Shown one piece after another: positions 10,677-21,104 of a stretch of 64,000 bases of DNA. Under the pieces are notes generated by a model. It saw only the letters and a program-made list of their open reading frames with translations, was not told where the DNA came from and made no database searches. Position 1 is the stretch's first letter; the number at the start of each line of letters is the position of its first letter. Position numbers and translations under genes: made by a program. This DNA comes from Rhypophila decipiens (taxonomy: Eukaryota > Ascomycota > Sordariomycetes > Sordariales > Naviculisporaceae): contig MU858187.1 of the NCBI GenBank assembly GCA_033297075.1, positions 1 through 64,000 of the forward strand. The letters run 5' to 3'.

Positions 10677-13314
10677 TCCAAAATCTTTACCAGTCGGTGC
10701 AGCAGTGCGAACAAAGGAATAATGAAACCTCCTTCTCCAAGAGCCTCCAGCCGGGTGGTCAACTCGGACAAGCTGGCCAAGGTGGCAACGAATATGACAA
10801 GCTCAAGGAGAGTGCCCGCCAACAGATCCATCGACATGGCGGAAAGAGAGATATGACCGAGTGACGGGCGTGTGGGTGGTTATTATAATAAGATGCTTGC
10901 AAGGCACAGAGATCCCACTTCTTGGGCATGTATGTACCTAGTAGGTTCTGTACTGTACAACAGAAATGGAATGGATGGATGGGCCGATGCATTTGTTGGC
11001 CAGCTGAGCCGGGAGGTTCCTACGATAGGACCAGGGATGGGCCTGTTGTTGCTCCTTCCGCACTCCGGTCCACCATAACGATCTCTTGGAAGGGCGCCAC
11101 GAAGAGTCTTCTCCAGTCCTGTGACAAGCGCGAAGGCGCTAAAATTGTCGATCCGATATCTGGGCTGGAGGTCAAGCAATTGGCAGAGACAATGACGCCT
11201 GACAGAAACCAAGAGAATGATTATTTTCTTGTAATTATCCCAAGCTGTCTTGGAAAACGGCACGGTGGGTTTCAGTCGACCTTTGTTGGAAGCAGCAAAG
11301 GTGTTGGACTGGCAAAATCGGACTTGTCACACGGAAGGATTGCCTGGGCTTTGTGTTGCCCTTTCCCCAACGGGACCCGCCAGCCTCGGGTAGGGCCAGT
11401 AGTTCCTCCTCGACCAGACGCTATCTACTGTGAATGATCACTAGCGATTAGGCGGGTCCAGCGCCCCTTCTATAGTGAATTCTGGAAAACAAAACTTCTG
11501 CAGCTTTTGGGCGGTTTGTCCCAGCTTGTGATCGGCATCAAATTGCCGGACAGCGTCATATGTAGTGTACGCCGGCGGAATGGGCTGACTAGCGTTCTAG
11601 TGTACGATGTATATATACTCGTCGCTACAAGCCTTTCAGTGTATCCTACGGATCATGGAACTTATGTGTCCCGTTGAGATACAACAGCCGGAGAAAAATG
11701 CGCAACGACAGATTTAAGTCCAGTTCCGAGTCACTTGAATCTACTCAAGTTGCGTGCTCAGACGTTCGTAGAGGCTGTCTCTCTTTCCCTGTTTGATACC
11801 ATCCGTAGCTTTCTGTCGATACTGATGTGGGTGGGGGCAGTATCGTCGGGATCCGGCACTCACTGGCCTCTGCCGGCCAACTTCCCCGTCCTCAAGTTGC
11901 GTCATTCCTTGGGGATGTGGGCACAGGATGCCGAGAGTCTTGCGATAGTATGCCGTACATATCCGTACAGCGTTGGCTGTCAAATATAGGAGCGTGAAAA
12001 GAAACAACGTGAATGGTATGAGAGGAGAGAAGAAATAGAAATCGAGATTCAAATCTTGCAGTTCACACGATAAATTCCGATCATAGTTCCACTCACACTA
12101 CAAAAGCAACAACGGACACAGGCTCAGGTTGGAAGGCGAAAGGCAGTGCAGTCTTGACAGCCAACTGCTGTGCTTCCACATGTACAGCAGCAGGCTTTGC
12201 GTAACACACCACGACCCACGTTGAATAAAAATTTCCGTGAGACCCGATCTCGTCATACCATCCATGCCATCTTAATCCAGGGGCTGGCCGACGCTCACCG
12301 ACTAATCCCCTTCCTAACCAAGTGAGAACGTTTTGTTATATAACAGTACTTACATAACCCGCTCAAACGAAGAAGTCAACAGTCACTTGACCTAGGCCTC
12401 GCCGACTAGCCACTTGAAAACTACAGAATATTTGTCAATAAATAGCAAACTATCGGTAATTCCTTGTCGTCGCTCACACAGCCGTACTCCTGACTCTAGA
12501 CCTGACCCATGATGCTTGGCCATCCGTGAGTCTATCTAGGTTACATGCGGCTACTCACCGCCGTCTGGTGTATAGTCTTCCCAAGTCAAGGGATCGATCG
12601 AGAAGGTGCAAGGTATAATTCGCTCAAGCTTTGGCATTTTACCCCGTCGGCAGAAGCGATGACAGTGGCAATGACAAATATACATCATCTTCTCACACGG
12701 ACAGACACTATTGTTCCCATTTTTTTCTTGTATTTCTGTTCAGACTCTATGAATCTATCTTCTTTTGTGTACTTTCTACAGGTTAGTAAATAGAGAAATC
12801 TAGTATCCGTAACGAATGTCCTCATCTATCCAGATCCTCACGTTTCCTATATATATGTGTAAGTGCACATATGTCCCCGAAAGCTTGTGTGAGGAAAGTA
12901 TGGGGTGTATAGCAAAAGTTTTGAGCCATCAAGGTTCTTGGATATGCTTGGCGTCGGGATCCATCCGCCATCGCGAACTCGGCATATCGTCCCTTTTCAA
13001 TTCCCAATCGAGCCTCAAACCAAAAGGCAACAAAGGCGTATATCATGGTGGACCTGCTTGGTTGGAGCGAGATCGTATCATCTCGATTACTTGGTAGCAG
13101 GTTGGAATGAGCCATGTGTATCCGTACCAGTGAAACAATCGAAAGGAGGGGGCTGAGTTCATGAGAACAAAACTGGCACACGGGGAACCCGAGTTCATGA
13201 ACCAGAAATCCGCGCATTCGTCCTCTAGAGAAGGTAGGTGGGTAGCCACCTAGTCTTTTTGTTTTGACATATAAAAAAATATGCCTACCCCGGGAATCAG
13301 ATTTATGCTGCTTA

Positions 13315-13349
<35 letters not shown>

Positions 13350-13587
13350 AGTTTTAAAAAGGTTAAGAAAATGAAAAAAGAAACTTTCATCTGAAGTACC
13401 CAAAACGCCGGATATAATAAAGATCGACGTGCACATGGCATGCCGGATGAATATGAAGCAGATCTGGCCACCAATGTATTGTCTTTGCATTTTGTCCTTG
13501 AATTATGAAGGGTCCGGAGAGAAACGCGAAGATGAGAACGCCAGGAATGATCGATTATTGCCGCAATATGACGCCCGAGATATGCAA
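10677..13587. other. 2.9-kb gene-free region upstream of the Ssu1-type gene
   Basis: I find no gene here. Open frames (for example 10883-11263 minus, 10922-11437 plus, 12822-13490 minus) lack recognisable motifs, and the last is partly a (GA)n translation. The first few hundred bases presumably carry the promoter of the transporter. From about 12.0 kb the DNA is AT-richer, with TATA-like runs. Confidence 0.4.
13317..13346. repeat. (GA)15 microsatellite
   Basis: Thirty uninterrupted bases of GA dinucleotide in the gene-free region, about 240 bp beyond the 3' end of the PRPP synthetase gene. Length polymorphism between strains is expected. Confidence 0.95.
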
Positions 13588-15185
13588 TTAGTCGAAATTG
13601 AAGAGTACGCTGATAGATTCACCGTGGTGGACGCGCCGAATAGCTTCCGCGAAGATAGGAGCAATATCCAGAACCTCCAGCTTGGATCCCAGAAGAGCCT
13701 TGTGCTCGCCCTGTGGCACAGAGTTCGTTACGACCACCTTGTCCAGAGCGGAGGCCTTGATGCGGCTGATGGCGTCCCCACTGAAGACACCATGGGTCAG
13801 AAGGGCATATATCTTGGTGGCACCCTCCTTCTTCAGCAGCTTGGCGGCACGAGTGATGGTGTTGCCCGTGTCTGCGATGTCATCAAGCAGGATGCAGACG
13901 CGATCAGCCACGTTTCCGACAAGCATCATGCTCGCATTTTGCCGGTCGGTGATGCGAGTAGGGCGACGTTCCTAGAGTAGGTGGGTTAAGTAGTGTATCA
14001 GCGGAAAGAATAAGAGAGATATTACCTTGTGAATCAGTGCGAAATCCATCCCCATGCTATCAGCGATTGCCGTGGCTCGTTTGGCTCCTCCAGCGTCGGG
14101 GCTGATGATCACTGCTTCCTTGTAGTTGGGGATGTTTTGCATTATGTACTGCTTGAGAAGTGGCCGCCCATACAAGTTATCGACCGGGACGTCGAAAAAT
14201 CCTTGCACTGTAATCGTCGTGTCAATACAAGCACGGAGAAAGTGCAGAGGGAACGTGTATCACGTTATATCATGCCCGAACGTGAATCGTAGCACGGAAG
14301 TCATACCTTGGGGGTCATGTAGGTCCATGGTGATTACTAGAATGTCCGTCGTTAGCATAGGCACAGGGATGTGGAATGCTCCAGATCTTGTCGGGCGATA
14401 TATGACAGAACAGGTCTCGATATCATAAGGTCATGGGCGAGGGACAGCGTACCATGGTCAGCACCGGCGCATGTCAGGAGGTTCGCGACCAAGGTTCCGG
14501 CTTGCGCGACCCACTGCTTGTACCCGGGGCGCGCCTCGAAGGCATTCACGATCGAGAGGTTCTCGTAATCGTGGGTGGTGAAATTTCCGGTCTGTCCCCG
14601 TCTATCTTGATGTTCTTGGGTGCCATTCACACCGTTCCCGCCAAAATATGCGTCCCCATTCGCCTTTCCGTTGGCCTTGGGAGAAGCCGGGCCGCTCCCG
14701 TTACCTAGAGACGTCCTGATTAGTTTGTTCGTGATGTCGGCTGGGTTAGGAAAACCCGAGCTCTTCGGACCGCCGGGAGCAGGTGTGGCCGGTACGCTGT
14801 CGAAGGTGTAGTCCTTACGGCCGTTCTCGGAGGGTGGCTGGATAAGAGGGGCTCCGGCCTTTTTGTAGGGAAGGTCGGGCTGCCTCGAATAGGGGAACAG
14901 GGGCAGGACTGCCGTGACTCTCCGGGCGGAACCAGTCTTGCAGGCTGATATCATGATGCACAGGTCCATGAAATGGTCGTTGAGTTTGCTGCCGTTGCCA
15001 CCAAAACCAGTCTGTATGATGTAGACATCTTTGCCCCGAACCGAGTCTTGAATCTCGCAGCGACTCTCACCCGAGGAGAACTTGGTGAGGATGCGATTGC
15101 AGGATGGAAGCCCAAGGCTGTTGCAGACACTCTCCACCAGCCTAGGGTGAGAGTTACCCCCGAGAATGACGATATTCCGCACCAT
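13588..15185 (-). CDS. Ribose-phosphate pyrophosphokinase (PRPP synthetase) with a loop insertion
   Basis: Four exons (15185-14453, 14336-14307, 14207-14026, 13971-13588) give 442 residues. The enzyme transfers pyrophosphate from ATP to ribose-5-phosphate, feeding purine, pyrimidine, His and Trp synthesis. Seen are the N-terminal [10 protein letters not shown], the FPYSRQ catalytic-loop start, the MDLHDPQ metal/ATP segment, the SPDAGGAKR motif and the PRPP loop DDIADTGNT. Between the Arg-Gln loop (about residue 105) and the AGTLVANLL helix there is a low-complexity insertion of about 110 residues rich in Gly, Asn and Pro ([17 protein letters not shown]). Yeast Prs1 and Prs5 also carry non-homologous insertions and work in heteromers; this resembles that class. 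The short 30-nt exon 2 is supported by exact recovery of [10 protein letters not shown]. It diverges from RPC9. Confidence 0.92.
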
Positions 15186-16232
15186 TTTTTAAGAGAGAAC
15201 CAGGTCAGACAAGAGACGAGAGTGAAGAGAAGCAACGGCCAAGAGGCAATTGCTGCTGCCGAGGCTCTGTTCTGGGCTGGAGAGGACTCGAGGCTCGGTC
15301 GACAGGGCGAGGGAGAAGAGCCGATAACGGATACCGACCGTTGCAAATATTCGAATTGAGAATGCTCGGTGTGGTGATAGCCGGTAGACTAAAGTTTCCG
15401 GTCCTTTCTCGTGTCCCCCGGGAAAGAATTGTAGACTCGAGGTGTTGGAGGGGAAGTCAACAAAGAAGCCGAGGAGAGGCGTGAGATCTGGACTTTCTTG
15501 GCCTTTGGAGCTAAACAGCGGGACGAACAAACCCGGAGGGTGACCAAGAAAGAAAGGAGGACAACAATAGGAGGAGGACGAGGATAGGGTGACCAAGCGA
15601 TTTCAACACGGAACAACCATCTTTGAAATTGACTCAGGGTTGGCTAGTCAAGAGCGGCAATGGATTGCAGAGGGTGAGGAGAAGGTTTGGGTTTGTGGTG
15701 GCACTTACCGCGGGGCCAGCCAGGGAAGGGGGGATATGAAATAGCTCTCCAAAGTAAAAAAAAATTCTTCTTATTCAAACTCTAGTCTTGCCTCCTCCCA
15801 CATGGAAGGATAAAATATGGGGCACTGAAACGACTAACACCTCAGAGTGAAAACTGCCGCAACCGCTGTTGGTGAACTTTGTTCACCCCACCAGGAAAAC
15901 GACCCTCGACATCATTTTCGGAACAGGACTGTGCATTGCTGTGCATGGCGCGATACAAATTTTCTCTCCACTGCCTGAACGGTGCGGACTGAGTAGTGGG
16001 GTTTGTCTTGGCATTTCTTATCGATTGGCTTTGCGGAGGATAGCTGTTGGTGGGATCGTTCTTTTTCCTGAACCTTGTTGTCCCAGCGCAACAGTTGTGA
16101 CAGCCTTCGCATCGTCTTTTTGTAGCACGGCCCAAACTCGATCTTCCTTTTAGTCACAACCACAAAACCTGCACATCGGCAAAATTTACATCGAGGAACC
16201 ACCGTAATATAGCGGATTATCACGACGGCAAA
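15186..16232. promoter_or_regulatory. Shared divergent promoter, PRPP synthetase / RPC9
   Basis: About 1.05 kb between the two start codons. It contains an A-run and AT-rich core near 15750-15830 but no supported gene; open frames here on the minus strand are compositional. Confidence 0.4.
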
Positions 16233-16745
16233 ATGAAGATCCTCGATACACAAGATGCCCTCCTGCCAAACTACGAGGTCTACCAGCTCTTGGTTGACCA
16301 ACAAGTTGCCCAAAAAAGGGCACAGAGACCAGCTCCTGGGAATCATCAGATTATTTGTAGCCAGGTTAGTCCAGGTCCTCTTTGCATAAACATGAATTCC
16401 AGTACGGCTGATAACTAATCGACGGCTTAGGTGCTCACATATCTGCGAGAGACACCGTCGCCCCTCGCGAATCAAGAGCAAACCAAAACCTACAATAACA
16501 ACTCTGCACAGACACTAGTCGACAAGCTCCGGCCTCTATCGCTGGGTCTCGAAAAAGGAGAACTGCTCCAAATCATGAACCTGCGCCCATCATCTTCCGC
16601 CCTGCTGAGTACGGTGGTCGAACAGTTGGAGGACCGACTCAGCGAAGAGAAACAAGCCGCACTTCTCGAAATCATTGCAGAAGTGCTAGGACGCGACGAA
16701 CCCACAGACAAAGAGGCCATAGAGTCGATTGAAAACGGCAACTGA
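16233..16745 (+). CDS. RPC9: RNA polymerase III subunit Rpc9/Rpc17 (CRCP family)
   Basis: Two exons (16233-16364, 16431-16745) give 148 residues. The start MKILDTQDALLPNYEVYQLL is the conserved N-terminus of this family, and the HRDC-like helical domain (about residues 60-140) contains LEKGELLQIMNLRP. With Rpc25 it forms the stalk of Pol III, which transcribes tRNA and 5S RNA genes and contacts TFIIIB. The intron (66 bp) has the branch sequence CTAAT and acceptor TTAG. Its stop codon lies only 25 bp from that of the opposing GTPase gene, so the two mRNAs must overlap at their 3' ends. Confidence 0.9.
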
Positions 16746-16770
16746 GCGAAAGCGAACCAGATCCAACAAG

Positions 16771-17514
16771 TTACATCAGCCTGCACATACCATCACTCTG
16801 ACCGCCATCCGGGGTTGTCGTCTGAACAGCGGTAGTACAAATGTCCTCAAAGGTTTCGCCAAGCAACTCGCCAGTGACAGCAGAACATTCCATATACTTG
16901 TCGGCACGCATTTCCTGGGATATTCGATACGCCTCCTGTGGATAAATGATGCCATTCGGGTCCGTCTCGGACCGCAGATCTCTCTTGAGACCCAACACCA
17001 GCAACGGCAGCGTATCGTTGGAAGCGAATTGTGTCCGGAACTCTTTGATCCACTACGAGAAGGAAGAGAGATATGTCAGTACATGACCTGTGATGCGTAC
17101 GAGTCAGACGGTTACCCACCACCCGTTGCATGTTGATCAGACTGAGCCTTTGGCTGATGTCATAGCAGATGATTACCATGTGTGGTTGGAGTAGCCTCCA
17201 GCTCTCGGGGCTGGATGTGTCGTAGAACTCGAAACGGTATTGTCCCTTGCGAGACCGTACCTCGAATACGAAGGGCTGGTCTATGTCTCTGAGCAGAGTG
17301 ATAGGTGCTTGTCCGGCGACATTTTGGCGGCCTTGGCTGATTCTCCTGTGTTTGCGAGTTGGCATGCTTTGGTCAGTTGATAGGTTTTATTGAATTCGGT
17401 TTCCAGAAATACCGGGTTTGATTTGAGAGGGTTGGGAGAGACTGACGATAAGAATGTTGATTTTCCACACTTGTCGTCCCCCAGGAGCAAGATTGTAATT
17501 GTATGTGACTCCAT
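16771..17514 (-). CDS. Atypical Rho-like small GTPase with degenerate switch II
   Basis: Three exons (17514-17447, 17345-17120, 17052-16771) give 191 residues. The P-loop is GDDKCGKST (residues 12-20). The Mg/switch II motif that is DTAGQE in Ras reads DTSSPE (residues 65-70): the Gly and the catalytic Gln are both missing. The specificity loop is LKRD instead of N/TKxD, and a SAVTGE motif remains for base binding. The protein ends CRLM, a plausible CaaX prenylation box. Together these suggest a membrane-attached GTPase-fold protein with weak or no intrinsic GTP hydrolysis. The end of exon 2 could shift by one Val codon; both choices keep frame. Related sequences with this motif seem to be a fungal Rho-like subgroup, but I cannot name a characterised member. 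Confidence 0.85.
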
Positions 17515-18442
17515 TGAGATGTCGGACTGGACGACGAATGAAGAATAAAAACCAACACTATTACAAAATCTTGATCTGTATAAGCAGATAAATGGAAGCG
17601 GTTGAGTTTATATGGCGCACCGCGTGACTGGATGTGATTGAGAAGGCTGAAAGATACCTGAATCTGGTGCGTAGGCTCAGATATTACTTGAAGGAGTTAG
17701 TCAGTTCAGCTGCCCATGTATAACCCTAACCCGGCACGTGGGGGCAGATCGCTCGAAGAGTAAGAATCTTGTTAGTTTTCAAGATTGGTGTCTGTTACCA
17801 TGATGTTCATGAATGTAATTACCAACCTTTTAAATGATAATGATATTCTTATAGTCGTACTAACGAATCATCAAACTTCAAGCGGATGGGCTGTTGTGAA
17901 GGCGTGAAAGAAGTATCAGGCTTTATAAAGGGCAGATATCTCCTGTTCAGCTGCTCTGTATGTACGGCGGTCGTAATTACGGCCTCTTGGCACGCTGTGA
18001 ATTGAATTGTAACTGCAAAGTTTTTTGTACATTACTCACAACTGCCCACCACCACCTTCACCAGCTTTTCTACGAACCGCCCATGAGAGTTCAAGTTTGG
18101 ATTCAAGAGAATTAGTACTGGTACGTACTTCCATACGCGCTGTTGTATACTTCGGTTCTCTTACAAATCTCGCCTATCAACTGTAGGTGCAGTGCTTCGT
18201 ACTTGGTATCGGAGAATTGGAAGAGGGCAGAAGAGGGCAAGGTTGGGTGTGTCATCTTTCTCGCTGGATGCATGACCGTTCTTCTTTGTAGGCCAGTCTT
18301 TGGAATTCTCGCGCAGGCGCGTAGATCGAACCTAAACCGGGCTCAGACTAAACTTCATCTTCTTCTACCTTTGCTAGGCTGTCCTGCGAGTGGTGGGCCA
18401 TCTACGCGTACCGTCGGATTGAGCACGAAACGGGGAGGCAAT
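17515..18442. promoter_or_regulatory. Divergent promoter region, GTPase / PUS3
   Basis: About 0.93 kb. A CACGTG palindrome lies at about 17736-17741, and AT-rich stretches lie near 17810-17880. The part from 18143 is an open upstream extension of the PUS3 frame, discussed with that gene. Confidence 0.4.
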
Positions 18443-20317
18443 ATGGAAGGGGTCTCAACAACACCAACATCCGCCAGAGGGGACAGCTCTGTAGAAGAGA
18501 AGACAGGGGAGGACTATGGTAACTGGGACAAGGAGAGTCTGGTCAAGCGGGTAAAGCAGCTTGAGAAGGCACTTGAAAAACGTGGGACGCCCCCGTCGTC
18601 GTTGTCTTGTTCAAACGAGGAGCCGGCCAAAATTGTTGCAGCAGCGGCGGCAACTGTCAGCAAGACCGGAACCAGTAATGGCAAAAAGTCCAAAAAGGAC
18701 AAGAGAGCAGCAGGAGGAGAGAGCGGTGGGAAGAAGGTTTTTGACCCCTCGAGATACGAAACTCGCATGATCGCCCTGAAGCTGGCCTATCTGGGCAAGA
18801 ACTACGGCGGCTTCGAGTACACGCAGATGACGAACGTGCCGACCATCGAGGAGGAGCTGTGGAAGGCACTGGTCAAGAGCTGTCTCATATTCCCCGAGAA
18901 CCCGGACGCGATCGACTTCTCGCCCTTCGAGTACGCCAAGTGCGGGAGGACGGACAGGGGCGTCAGCGCCTTTGGGCAGGTCATCAATCTCCGGGTCAGG
19001 AGCCAGAAGAAAGTCGACAGGCGGAAGAAGATTAAGCAGAATCAAGAAGATGGCGCCGTCACCCAGGAGACTCGGCCAGAAGGAGACGTCGAGATGAAAG
19101 ACGCACCTGCAAAACCTGACGCCGAGCTCCAGAAGGAGGAATCAAAATGGGACCCTATCGCCGGCGAGATACAGTACTGCAAAGTTCTCAACAGACTCCT
19201 ACCACCCGACATCCGGATCCTGGCCTGGGCACCCAGTACCCCAGAGAACTTCTCGGCACGGTTCTCGTGCCGAGAGCGTCAATACCGTTACTTCTTCACC
19301 CAGCCGGCCTTCTCGCCCATGCCGTCCAGCCTCTTATCGCCAGGCCTGAACAACGGATGGCTAGACATCGAGGCCATGAAACAAGCGGCCAAGATGTTCG
19401 AGGGTCTCCACGACTTTCGCAATTTCTGCAAAGTCGACCCGTCTAAGCAAATCACCAACTACGAACGGCGGATTTTCGAGTCCGACATCGTTGAGGTCAC
19501 TGACGCTGCCGCTGCCCTGCCATATCTCGCCAGCGCGGGCTACGCTCCTCCTCCCGCACTGGGCGCCGACGGTTCCCTGCCGAAAGTCTACTACTTCCAC
19601 GTCCGTGGGTCAGCCTTTCTCTGGCACCAGATCCGCCACATGGTTGGCATATTATTCCTCGTCGGACAAAAGCTCGAGAAGCCCTCCATAGTGTCCGAGC
19701 TCTTGGACATAGACAAGAACCCACGCCGACCAGCCTACCTCATGGCCGACGAGGTCCCCCTCGTATTATGGGATTGTATCTTCCCCAAGCTCGACCCATC
19801 CGAGAGCGGCGCCGCGCCCCGAGAACGACAAGAAGACCTCCACGACCCAGCGGCCAATATCAACCTAAACATGAAAGACGACGGCATAGACTGGGTCTGG
19901 GCCGGCGAAGACACGGCCCTCAATTTACACGGCTCGAGCGGTCTGGTAAACCAAATGTGGGAGTACTGGCGGGGCAAGAAGATGGACGAGCTGCTCTCGG
20001 CACAGCTGCTGAATAAGATGGCCACGCAGGGTGATATCTCCAAGAAGCTGATTGAAAATATCAAACCCGAGAAACGCAGCGCCGAGCCGCAAAAGATTTT
20101 TAAGGGTGGGAATAAGGGCGAGTTGTTGGGACCGTATAAGCCTGTTATGAAGAAGGATCGGTTGGAGAGTCCGGCCGAGCAACACGACAAGTGGGCTAGG
20201 AGCAAAGGGTTTGCGAATGCCGAGGAAATGAAGAAGGTTCCTGGGTGGCATAAGCTGGTGAGGGCCAATAAGCGGAAGGCGGCAGATATTGAGACGGCGA
20301 GTAGCAATGGGGAGTGA
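18443..20317 (+). CDS. DEG1: tRNA pseudouridine(38/39) synthase Pus3/Deg1
   Basis: An intronless gene of 624 residues from the ATG at 18443. The TruA-type catalytic motif CGRTDRGVSAF has its nucleophilic Asp at residue 171. Other conserved blocks are LAYLGKNYGGFEYT, SARFSCRERQYRYFF and GSAFLWHQIRHMVGIL. A Lys-rich coiled N-terminus (residues 20-100) and an acidic linker extend the family core, making it larger than yeast Deg1 (442 residues). The enzyme makes pseudouridine at positions 38 and 39 of the tRNA anticodon arm. The reading frame is open upstream to 18143. A start at 18272 would add 57 residues rich in Arg and Leu but poor in acids, which look like a mitochondrial presequence. I prefer 18443 because similarity to the family begins just after it. 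Confidence 0.92.
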   Translation: MEGVSTTPTSARGDSSVEEKTGEDYGNWDKESLVKRVKQLEKALEKRGTPPSSLSCSNEEPAKIVAAAAATVSKTGTSNGKKSKKDKRAAGGESGGKKVFDPSRYETRMIALKLAYLGKNYGGFEYTQMTNVPTIEEELWKALVKSCLIFPENPDAIDFSPFEYAKCGRTDRGVSAFGQVINLRVRSQKKVDRRKKIKQNQEDGAVTQETRPEGDVEMKDAPAKPDAELQKEESKWDPIAGEIQYCKVLNRLLPPDIRILAWAPSTPENFSARFSCRERQYRYFFTQPAFSPMPSSLLSPGLNNGWLDIEAMKQAAKMFEGLHDFRNFCKVDPSKQITNYERRIFESDIVEVTDAAAALPYLASAGYAPPPALGADGSLPKVYYFHVRGSAFLWHQIRHMVGILFLVGQKLEKPSIVSELLDIDKNPRRPAYLMADEVPLVLWDCIFPKLDPSESGAAPRERQEDLHDPAANINLNMKDDGIDWVWAGEDTALNLHGSSGLVNQMWEYWRGKKMDELLSAQLLNKMATQGDISKKLIENIKPEKRSAEPQKIFKGGNKGELLGPYKPVMKKDRLESPAEQHDKWARSKGFANAEEMKKVPGWHKLVRANKRKAADIETASSNGE

Positions 20318-20533
20318 GTGATGTGGCTGATTAGATGGGAGCATGTATCCGAGGTGGTTTTAATGGAGCAAGCAAGCAAGCAAAGCTTCGAATGATAATT
20401 TGCATATAGACGAATCACCTCATAAAGATGCATGCTTGTTTCTTTCTTCCCGAAGCGCTGTCCAGCATTCTTACATACTAGTAACCTGCCATGTTCCTGA
20501 TCGCTAGGAGTTGCTCCGCCAAGACCTCGTCGT

Positions 20534-21104
20534 TCATTGCGCCAACGGGTTGGCATGTATCGTCACCCTCTCAATCTTGACCGTCTCTTTAGGGCGATTC
20601 TTCTTGTCGACCTCGAGCTTCTCAATCTTGGCCAGCGTCGCAAGACTATCGTCCCCCAGGAGTTTGCCAAACACGGTGTTTAACCCGTCCAGATGGGGCG
20701 CCTTCTCGAACAATATGAAGAACTGGCTGCCGTTCGTTCCGGGCCCTTTGTTGGCCATGCTGACGATGCCTCGCTCGTTGTGTCGCAGAGTGGGCCGGAT
20801 CTCGTCCTCAAACGAGGGGCCGTAGATGGAGCGGCCGCCTTTGGGGTTCTCGGGGGTAGGGTGGGCTGGTGCGCCGGTCTGCACCATGAAGCCTGGCATT
20901 AGCCTGTGGAGGGGCGAGCCATCGTAGTAGTTGGATGCGCAGAGGGCAAGAAAGTTCTGTTTGGAGGAATTGGTCAGCTTGAGGCTCCGAATTGGTTGGG
21001 GGAAAGCAAGGGCCGAAAGACTTTGCCTCTGCTGTTTTTGGGACGCTCTCACAGAATACTTCAATCTTGAGGTCCCCGAGGGTTGTGTGCAGTGTTACTG
21101 ACAT
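20534..21104 (-). CDS. Cyclophilin-type peptidyl-prolyl isomerase, PPIL3/Cyp10 class
   Basis: Two exons (21104-21027, 20956-20534) give 166 residues, close to human PPIL3 (161). The start MSVTLHTTLGDLKIEVFCE and the core GFMVQTG, SMANKGPGTNGSQFFI and FGKLLGD place it in the small spliceosome-associated cyclophilin class. The catalytic Arg and the FFI, Q and N positions of cyclophilins are present; the usual active-site Trp position carries His or Leu as in this subclass, which I did not check residue by residue. The intron (20957-21026) begins with GC instead of GT (GAG|GCAAAG) and is the only way to recover VPKTAE-NFLALCA. It converges with PUS3, 216 bp apart. Confidence 0.9.

Noticed and set aside
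10643..10837. 64-codon hydrophobic minus-strand ORF just upstream of the Ssu1-type start
   Set aside because: Out of frame with the transporter, no splice sites linking it, and no family match; could be an upstream ORF but unsupported.
12822..13490. 222-codon minus-strand ORF
   Set aside because: Runs through the (GA)15 microsatellite as a Ser-Leu repeat, has no motif and no promoter or intron support.
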